This document shows positions 40,832-47,039 of a DNA stretch of 47,039 bases, piece by piece (position 1 is the first letter of the stretch; each line of letters begins with the position of its first letter). Under the pieces are notes generated by a model. That model was not told where the DNA came from. It was given only the letters and a program-made list of their open reading frames with translations, and did no database searches. The translations under genes were made by a program, and so were the position numbers. The stretch is from an uncultured Clostridium sp. GTDB taxonomy: Bacteria > Bacillota > Clostridia > Clostridiales > Clostridiaceae. Location: contig NZ_CAKVKB010000014.1 of NCBI RefSeq assembly GCF_934754915.1, positions 1 to 47,039 on the forward strand. The letters run 5' to 3'.

Positions 40832-42865
40832 ATGGAAAATAAAAACATAACTGATTTATTTGGAAAAGTAAGATATCACCATGAACTTATAGAAGGGGAT
40901 GATCCTCACAACCATCATCATGAAAAGGGTCATGAAGTTAAGGACTATATACAGGCTGTAAATGAATATAGGAAGACATTTGCAAGTAAACAGGATGTAT
41001 TAGATAAGACCCCAGATCCAGCAGTAAAACAGATGATTTTGAATATGAATCAATTAGGTTTTGATACAACATTTGACAGATTTGATAAACAGAAACCTCA
41101 ATGTACATTTGGTCTTGCAGGTGTGTGCTGTAAAATATGTAATATGGGGCCTTGTAAGATAACTCCTAAAAGTTCAAGAGGAGTTTGTGGGGCTGATGCA
41201 GATTTAATAGTTGCAAGAAATTTATTAAGAAATTTAGCAGCTGGAGTTGCTCAGCATGGTATGCATGCAAGAGAAGTAATGCTATCATTAAAAAAAGCAG
41301 GAGAAGGAACTTTAGATCTTCCTATAATAGGAAAGGAAAAGGTTAAAGCAACTGCAGAACAATTTGGAATCAAAACAAAAGGAAAGAGCATAAAAAAGAT
41401 AGCTTCTCAGCTTGCTGATGTTCTTCTTGAAGATTTATCAAGAACAGTACCCGGGGAATATAAAACAATAACTGCATGTGCTCCACCAGAAAGACAAAAA
41501 GTATGGAGTGATTTGGGTATACTTCCTATAAGTGCTTATCATGAAGTTTTTGAAGCATATCATAGAACAGGTGCAGCCACTGATGGAGACTGGAAAAATG
41601 TAATGGAACAATTTTTAAGATGTGGGTTAACATTTGTATTTTCAGGAGTTGTAGGTTCAGCAATCGCTACAGATGGTCTATTTGGAATAGGAGGCAGAGC
41701 TACTTCTAAAGTAAATGTTGGGGCTTTGAAAAAAGGATATGTTAATATTGCAGTTCATGGACATCTTCCTACATTAGTAAGTGAGATAGTAAAGGTTGGA
41801 CAAACAGAAGAATTTATCAATAAAGCAAAAGAAGCAGGTGCAAAAGGAATACAATTTTATGGAATATGCTGCAGTGGACTTTCTGCAATGTACAGATATG
41901 CAGGAGTAATTCCATTATCTAATGCTGTTGGAGCAGAACTTGTTTTAGGAACAGGTGCTTTGGATTTATGGGTTGCAGATGTACAAGATGTATTCCCTTC
42001 AATAATGGATGTTGCTAGATGTCACAAAACTACAGTTGTAACAACAAGTGATAGTGCTAGACTTCCAGGAGCAGAACATTATGCATATGATCATTATCAT
42101 TCAAATATGGATCAAACTAATGCATTAGCTAGAAAGATTGTAGATAGAGCAATAGAAAGTTTTAAGGATAGACAGGGAATGCCTGTATTTATTCCACCAT
42201 ATGAAACAACTGCTGAAATAGGATTTTCAGTAGAATACATAAATAAGAGATTTGGAAGCATGCAGCCATTAGCTGATGCGTTAAAATCAGGAAAAATACT
42301 TGGAATAGTAAATCTTGTTGGATGTAATAATCCAAGAGTTATTTATGAAAGAGCTATAGTGGATGTTACAGAAATTCTTCTTAAAAATAATGTTTTAGTA
42401 TTGACTAATGGATGTGCATCATTCCCATTATTAAAACTAGGATTCTGTAATTTAGATGCTGTAAATAAGTGTGGAGATGGTTTAAAAGAATTCTTAGAAA
42501 CAGATCTTCCACCAGTATGGCATATGGGTGAATGTATAGATAATACAAGAGCATCAGGAGTATTTGCTGGAGTGGCAGCAGCAAGTGGACATGATATTAA
42601 GGACATGCCTTATGCATTAGCAAGTCCTGAATGGTCTAATGAAAAAGGAATAGGTGCAGCATTAGCATTCAGGTTATTTGGTGTAAATTCTTATCATTGT
42701 GTTGAGGCACCAGTACAAGGATCAGAAAAAGTATCTGAATTCCTTAAGACTGGAACAAAAGACATTTTGGGATCTACCATGAATGTTGTTGTTGATCCTA
42801 AGGGGCTTGCGAATAAGATAGTAGAAGATTTTAAAGAAGCAAGAAAAAAATTAGGCTGGGATTAA
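40832..42865 (+). CDS. cooS: CooS-like Ni-CODH family protein, variant C-cluster
   Basis: Anaerobic carbon monoxide dehydrogenase family protein, 677 residues (usual length about 630-640). Cluster D/B cysteines are C91, C99, C100, C103, C108 and C119 (CTFGLAGVCCKICNMGPC, then GVCGAD). Candidate C-cluster ligands: H309 (VHGHLP), C346/C347 (GICCSG), C498 (GCNN), C528 (NGCAS), C568 (GECIDN). The remaining expected cysteine, normally in DVQC, is D386 (DVQD). This may change or abolish Ni binding and CO oxidation, so activity is uncertain. The N terminus has seven histidines in residues 16-34. The ATG at 40832 follows GGAGGA; an upstream GTG precedes that site. No CooC, CooF or ACS gene is adjacent. 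Confidence 0.85.
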   Translation: MENKNITDLFGKVRYHHELIEGDDPHNHHHEKGHEVKDYIQAVNEYRKTFASKQDVLDKTPDPAVKQMILNMNQLGFDTTFDRFDKQKPQCTFGLAGVCCKICNMGPCKITPKSSRGVCGADADLIVARNLLRNLAAGVAQHGMHAREVMLSLKKAGEGTLDLPIIGKEKVKATAEQFGIKTKGKSIKKIASQLADVLLEDLSRTVPGEYKTITACAPPERQKVWSDLGILPISAYHEVFEAYHRTGAATDGDWKNVMEQFLRCGLTFVFSGVVGSAIATDGLFGIGGRATSKVNVGALKKGYVNIAVHGHLPTLVSEIVKVGQTEEFINKAKEAGAKGIQFYGICCSGLSAMYRYAGVIPLSNAVGAELVLGTGALDLWVADVQDVFPSIMDVARCHKTTVVTTSDSARLPGAEHYAYDHYHSNMDQTNALARKIVDRAIESFKDRQGMPVFIPPYETTAEIGFSVEYINKRFGSMQPLADALKSGKILGIVNLVGCNNPRVIYERAIVDVTEILLKNNVLVLTNGCASFPLLKLGFCNLDAVNKCGDGLKEFLETDLPPVWHMGECIDNTRASGVFAGVAAASGHDIKDMPYALASPEWSNEKGIGAALAFRLFGVNSYHCVEAPVQGSEKVSEFLKTGTKDILGSTMNVVVDPKGLANKIVEDFKEARKKLGWD

Positions 42866-42939
42866 TAGCCGGTTGTTAAAAATTGTTTGACCTTCAAATA
42901 ATATAGATTTATAATAATTTTATTAGAGGTAATGCGAAG

Positions 42940-42974
42940 ACGTGTTACGGATTTATTTCCGTAGCACGTTTTTT
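42940..42974 (+). terminator. Terminator after cooS-like gene
   Basis: ACGTGTTACGGA (42940-42951) pairs with TCCGTAGCACGT (42958-42969), one G-U pair, 6-nt loop, then TTTTT. Strong intrinsic terminator. Confidence 0.85.
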
Positions 42975-43069
42975 GTTTAATCAGATAATTTATAGTAATA
43001 ATAATTATGGCTGGCTGTGAAAATGAGATTTTAATGAAAAAAAATCACCATATAAATAATGTTATTGTA

Positions 43070-44173
43070 TTAAAATTTATCAGCAATTAATGAATATAAT
43101 GGAAAAGCAAGAGTTATTTTAGTGCCTTTATTCAATTCACTATATATTTCAACTTGTCCATCATGATGTTCCATGATTCGTTTTATTATACTAAGTCCTA
43201 CTCCAGAGCCTTCAAAATCTTCTTTATTGTGAAGACGCTCAAACACATGAAACAGTTTATTTGAATATTTCATATTAAAACCTACTCCATTATCTTCAAT
43301 ATATATGTAAATAAATTTGGAAGTCTTTTTACAGGTTATATCTATGATAGATGGGTTTGAATTACGTGAAAATTTTAATGCATTTGAAAGTATATTTTGA
43401 AATAGAAGCTTAATTAAAGTTTTATCTCCTTTTATAACAGGAAGATTTGAACAGTTAAATTTAATATTACGTGAATGTTCTAAAGAAGATAATTCATTAT
43501 AAATTGTTTCAGCTATTTCTGTAAGATTAACAGATTCAAAATTGCATTGAAACTGATTTATTTTTGATAGTTCTAGCAATCTTTCAATCATTAGAATGGT
43601 ATCTTCTGATTTAGAAGTAAGCTGGTGAAGTATGTTTTTTACGTCTTCAGATTGATTAGGCTCAAGCTCTGAACATAAAAGATTTATGAGTTGAATTATA
43701 ACAAGAAGTGGTGATTTTAAATCATGAGAAACAGTATGACAGAATTTATTGAGTTCATCATATGCTTTTTTAAGTTCTCTTTTCTGTAAGATTAATTTTA
43801 TATGTGTATTTACTCTTGCAAGGAGTTCAGAGGAATTGTAAGGTTTAACGACGTAGTCCTGTGCACCTAATGAAAATCCTTTACTTATGCTGTATTCATC
43901 TTCTGAAGCAGTGATAAATATTATTGCAATATCTTCATAAAGAGGATTTGATTTTAGCATGCTGCATATTTCAAAACCATTAATATCTGGCATATTTACA
44001 TCAAGAAGAATTAAAGTAGGGATTTTCTTTTCAATAAGCTTAAGGGCAGTAGTACCATTATTAGCAGCTCTTATAGAATAGTTTAGTGATTTTAATATTG
44101 AACTGGCAATATGTATGTGTTCTGGAGTATCATCTACTATCAATATGTTAATATCTTCATTTTTATTATTCAT
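43070..44173 (-). CDS. Soluble REC-histidine kinase
   Basis: The 367-residue protein has an N-terminal receiver (about 7-125; phospho-acceptor D58 in LILLDVNMPD, conserved K110 in VVKPY), a HisKA domain with H150 in TVSHDLKSPL and a C-terminal HATPase (N box NILSNALKFS, G1 DNGVGF, G2 GSGVGLSI). There are no membrane segments, so it receives its signal through phosphotransfer or a partner. Such REC-HK proteins often act inside phosphorelays. It is divergent from the large hybrid kinase. Confidence 0.9.
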   Translation of the reverse strand: MNNKNEDINILIVDDTPEHIHIASSILKSLNYSIRAANNGTTALKLIEKKIPTLILLDVNMPDINGFEICSMLKSNPLYEDIAIIFITASEDEYSISKGFSLGAQDYVVKPYNSSELLARVNTHIKLILQKRELKKAYDELNKFCHTVSHDLKSPLLVIIQLINLLCSELEPNQSEDVKNILHQLTSKSEDTILMIERLLELSKINQFQCNFESVNLTEIAETIYNELSSLEHSRNIKFNCSNLPVIKGDKTLIKLLFQNILSNALKFSRNSNPSIIDITCKKTSKFIYIYIEDNGVGFNMKYSNKLFHVFERLHNKEDFEGSGVGLSIIKRIMEHHDGQVEIYSELNKGTKITLAFPLYSLIADKF

Positions 44174-44220
44174 AAAAGCAATCCTTTCTTGTTGGAATTT
44201 TATAGCTGTTTTATAGATAT

Positions 44221-44250
44221 ATTATAGAATTTTGTATATATATGTTTCAA
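44221..44250 (-). promoter_or_regulatory. Promoter for the REC-histidine kinase gene
   Basis: On the minus strand: -35 TTGAAA (44245-44250), 18-bp spacer, -10 TATAAT (44221-44226), 48 nt before the ATG. The -35 lies inside the inverted end of repeat copy D. Confidence 0.55.
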
Positions 44251-44345
44251 TATTAAAATTACATTGCAAATTGTTTAATATATATAAAAATTAAAGAAAT
44301 CTTGAAATGATTTTATTCTTCATTGTCAATTGAAATATATATTTC
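44235..44345 (-). repeat. MITE-like repeat, copy D (with TIRs)
   Basis: The outer ends TATATATATGTTTCAAT (44235-44251) and ATTGAAATATATATTTC (44329-44345) are inverted repeats. The core TTAAAGAAATCTTGAAATGATTTT and TTCATTGTCAATTG match copies E and F. It fills most of the gap between the two divergent kinase genes. Confidence 0.7.
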
Positions 44346-44371
44346 AATAAAAATAATAGGGGAGTGGTAAT

Positions 44372-46990
44372 GTGAAAAAATTTGCTATAAGTCAGAAATG
44401 GATTAATCTTTTAATCTCATGTCTGTTATTTTTGATTATATATTCAATAATATACAGTGTTATGTACATACACATATGCATAAAAAATGAGCAAAATGAA
44501 GAGACCTTGAGATATGAATATGAGCAGATAAGTCAGACTTTAGTTCAGACATCAGATTATATGACAGAAGAAGTTAGAAATTTTGTTGTAACTAAAGATT
44601 TTCGGTATCTTGATGATTATTGGGAAGAAGTTGAGATAAATAAGAATAGAGAAAAAGTAATTGAAAAGCTGAATACAATGAAACTATCAGAAAGTGAAAA
44701 GCGTAATGTAAGTCTTGCAAAGGAATATTCAGATTATTTGATGGATACAGAATTGAGAGCTATGAAACTTATAATAGAAAGTTTAAAGATAGAGAATTTA
44801 AATTTACCTGATAAATTATTAAAATATAAACTTAATGTGTCTGATGAAAAACTGAATGAGGAAGAAAAAAAGCAAAAGGCATTGGAAATTCTTTTTAATG
44901 AAGAATATCTTCAAGGTAAAAAAGTAATTTCAGGTTCAATAAAAAATTTCCAAACAAGTATTAATGACAGATTAACAATGGAGATGAATAAATCTATTAA
45001 AAGTACAACTGAAGCATTAACAGTGCAAACATGTCTTTTGTCATTAAGTTTTGTATTGGTAATAATTGTACTTATTGTTTTTTATAAAGCATTTATGTTT
45101 CCAATAACAAATTATATTAAAATACTCAATGATACTTATTCTAGAACAAAAAAATATAATCTAAAACCTGAAGGTTCAAAAGAACTTCGTATACTAGCAG
45201 AGCAGTTTAATACACTATATGAAAATCTTGTAAAAGCTGATAATGCTAAAAGTGAATTTTTAGCTACTATGAGTCATGAAATAAGAACACCATTAAATAC
45301 TATAATAGGATATAATCAGATTCTTTCAAATACAACTCTTACTGATAAGCAGATGAATGCAGTAAATATGTCTAAATTTGCAGCAAAGAACCTGATGAAT
45401 ATAATAAATAACATATTGGACTTTTCAAAACTTGAAAATAACAAGTTTGAAATTGAAAATGTTGTATTTGATTTTCATAATTATATGACTAATTTTAGAA
45501 AAGTATTTCTAAATGAATCACAAAAAAGAGGTTTATATTTTAATCTTTTTATGGAAGAAGATACACCTAAATTTGTTTATGGAGATGTTACAAAACTCAA
45601 TCAGATTTTAATGAATATTATATCTAATGGATTAAAATTTATGAATACAGGAGGAATAACTCTTAAAGTTTCATGGAAGAATATAAATTTTCGCAGAATA
45701 AAATTTATATTTGAAATTCAAGATACTGGAATAGGAATAAAGCCGGATAAAATCAAGAATATATTTGAACCATTTGAACAATCCAACGCTTCTATAACAA
45801 GAAAATATGGTGGAACAGGATTAGGACTTGCTATATGTAAAAAACTTGCTAAGTTATTTGATGGAGATGTTACTGTTGAGAGTACGTATGGTGTTGGAAG
45901 CACTTTTTATGTAACTGTAGTTCTTCAAAGAGCAACTAATGAAGAAAAAGAAGAAATTGAATTGCAAGAATATATGGAAGAAAAGGTTTATTTTGATGAT
46001 ATTACAGTATTAATTGTAGATGATAATGAGATAAACAGCATTATGGAAAAGGAACTTCTTAAAGATTATGGATTTGATATATGGATTGTAAATAGTGGAT
46101 TTGAAGCAGTGGAATTGTGCAGAAAGAGATTTTTTAATCTTATATTAATGGATATACGTATGGAAGAAATGGATGGTTATGAAACTACAAAAAGGATAAG
46201 GAAAAATGGATTGTGCAAAGAATCATATATAATGGCTCTTAGTGCAGATGGGATAGGTTTTATGAAAAATAAGGAAAAGAATTTAGGAATTGATGATTTT
46301 TTAACAAAGCCTTTAGATATTGATGTCATGATATCAAAATTAAAAGAGGTATTTCAATATAGGGTCTGTGATAATGAAAAGAGCAAAAATTTAAATTTGT
46401 TTGATAATAGAGAAGACAATTTATATGATTATATAAATATGAAAAAAGCAATTGTTAATCTTGGAAACAATAAAAATCTATATGTGGATATATTGAAAAG
46501 ATTTGTAAAAAATTATAGTGAATCAGCAGATGAAATAAAGAAAATATTTGATAATAAAGAATATGAAAAAATGGATGATATTCTTCATACATTAAAAGGT
46601 ATTAGCGGTTCTATAGGAGCAGAAAAACTCTATGATACAATAATTAAATTTAGAGAGTACATAAAACATGAACAGTATGATGATATAAGTAAAAATATTT
46701 ATGAATTTTCATCTATATATAAAAGTACTTTAGATGAAATAAATAAGATTATAGCAAATGAAAGTAAGGATAATTCAAATGAAACAGACAATGAAATTAA
46801 AGATACGGAGAATATTATATGTAAACTTAAGGAGGCTATAGAGAATGGAGATATAGAGGCTGTAGACATATTTCAAAATAATAAGGAAAATCTGCAGAAA
46901 TATTTTAAAGAAGAAGAATTCAAAAGCATGGAGGAATTCCTTGAATCTTATGATATGGAAAATGCACTAAAGATTTTGAAAAGCAGGTGA
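44372..46990 (+). CDS. Hybrid sensor kinase with REC and HPt domains
   Basis: Membrane sensor kinase of 872 residues. Order: TM1 (about 12-36), an extracytoplasmic helical sensor region (about 37-212), TM2 (about 215-240), a HAMP-like linker (about 240-290), HisKA with H302 in MSHEIRTPLN, HATPase (about 395-520; ISNGLKFM, DTGIGIKPDK, GTGLGLAICKK), receiver (about 545-660; D594 in LILMDIRMEE), and an HPt domain with H739 in LHTLKGISGSIGA. All modules of a His-Asp-His phosphorelay are present. A further helical segment ends the protein (about 795-872). The start is GTG 44372, after AGGGGAG. A response regulator follows after 6 nt and is the likely final acceptor. The signal is unknown. Confidence 0.88.
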   Translation: MKKFAISQKWINLLISCLLFLIIYSIIYSVMYIHICIKNEQNEETLRYEYEQISQTLVQTSDYMTEEVRNFVVTKDFRYLDDYWEEVEINKNREKVIEKLNTMKLSESEKRNVSLAKEYSDYLMDTELRAMKLIIESLKIENLNLPDKLLKYKLNVSDEKLNEEEKKQKALEILFNEEYLQGKKVISGSIKNFQTSINDRLTMEMNKSIKSTTEALTVQTCLLSLSFVLVIIVLIVFYKAFMFPITNYIKILNDTYSRTKKYNLKPEGSKELRILAEQFNTLYENLVKADNAKSEFLATMSHEIRTPLNTIIGYNQILSNTTLTDKQMNAVNMSKFAAKNLMNIINNILDFSKLENNKFEIENVVFDFHNYMTNFRKVFLNESQKRGLYFNLFMEEDTPKFVYGDVTKLNQILMNIISNGLKFMNTGGITLKVSWKNINFRRIKFIFEIQDTGIGIKPDKIKNIFEPFEQSNASITRKYGGTGLGLAICKKLAKLFDGDVTVESTYGVGSTFYVTVVLQRATNEEKEEIELQEYMEEKVYFDDITVLIVDDNEINSIMEKELLKDYGFDIWIVNSGFEAVELCRKRFFNLILMDIRMEEMDGYETTKRIRKNGLCKESYIMALSADGIGFMKNKEKNLGIDDFLTKPLDIDVMISKLKEVFQYRVCDNEKSKNLNLFDNREDNLYDYINMKKAIVNLGNNKNLYVDILKRFVKNYSESADEIKKIFDNKEYEKMDDILHTLKGISGSIGAEKLYDTIIKFREYIKHEQYDDISKNIYEFSSIYKSTLDEINKIIANESKDNSNETDNEIKDTENIICKLKEAIENGDIEAVDIFQNNKENLQKYFKEEEFKSMEEFLESYDMENALKILKSR

Positions 46991-46996
46991 TTAATA

Positions 46997-47039
46997 ATGT
47001 ATAATGTTTTATTTGTAGATGATGATATGAGTCTTAGAT
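46997..47039 (+). CDS. Response regulator, 5' end only
   Basis: The frame begins at ATG 46997 and reads MYNVLFVDDDMSLR before the window ends. This is the first strand and acidic triad of a receiver domain. GCAGGTGA overlaps the end of the hybrid kinase gene as the ribosome site. It is the probable output regulator of that kinase; its output domain lies outside the window. Confidence 0.75.
   Translation, partial: MYNVLFVDDDMSLR

Noticed and set aside
1..47039. CRISPR array
   Set aside because: The repeated sequences found are dispersed, in both orientations and kilobases apart. There is no regular repeat-spacer spacing and no cas gene.

Overview
The window is strongly AT-rich. It has short intergenic gaps, good Gram-positive ribosome binding sites, lipoproteins and many anaerobe-type iron-sulfur enzymes: a Ni-CODH-like protein, an Fe-S serine dehydratase and a nitrogenase-like operon. 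Together these suggest an anaerobic Clostridium sensu stricto. No tRNA, rRNA, CRISPR array, transposase or phage gene was seen.

Layout. 1-4.4 kb is a small sugar locus: a truncated CE2-like acetyl esterase, a GH1 (phospho-)beta-glucosidase, mannose-6-phosphate isomerase and a GntR/HutC regulator. It is plausibly for acetylated beta-glucan or glucomannan oligosaccharides. 4.7-6.6 kb carries a CYTH-domain protein (minus strand) and a nucleoid-associated protein. 6.9-13.0 kb is a four-gene operon for an exported, probably O-acylated, cellulose-like polysaccharide: a GT2 synthase with a C-terminal PilZ domain, a membrane-anchored accessory protein, an MBOAT acyltransferase and a DHHW/AlgJ-like protein. 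13.2-14.9 kb is an ECF-type sigma factor with a DUF4179-type membrane partner.

15.1-23.2 kb is the most unusual region. A Crp/Fnr-type regulator diverges from a seven-gene operon that joins a NifH-like reductase and two NifD/NifK-like proteins to a complete FecBCD-type metal-chelate ABC importer with two paralogous binding lipoproteins. The catalytic subunits lack the FeMo-cofactor ligands, and one P-cluster cysteine position is changed. The operon therefore looks like an uncharacterised nitrogenase-like reductase for an imported substrate or cofactor, not an N2-fixing enzyme.

23.3-31.9 kb is the arginine pathway on the minus strand (argGH, then argCJBDF). It has a near-consensus promoter and an ARG-box-like site before argG. 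32.1-33.2 kb is a DUF421/DUF4363 pair. 33.5-35.1 kb is a TGS/uridine-kinase-like nucleoside kinase. A broken chemotaxis receptor fragment follows, then Fe-S L-serine dehydratase (beta, alpha). 37.5-40.4 kb is an SsuABC/NrtABC-type importer behind a consensus promoter, a dyad operator at the predicted start site and a SAM-I riboswitch. 40.8-42.9 kb is a solitary CooS-like protein with Asp at an expected C-cluster cysteine position and a His-rich N terminus. 43.1-47.0 kb holds a soluble REC-histidine kinase, a membrane hybrid kinase with REC and HPt domains, and the start of a response regulator.

Across the window, at least seven intergenic copies of a roughly 60-110 bp MITE-like repeat occur in both orientations. 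The clearest copies have terminal inverted repeats (TATATATTCCAAT-like) and an internal GAAATCTT/AAGATTTC hairpin.
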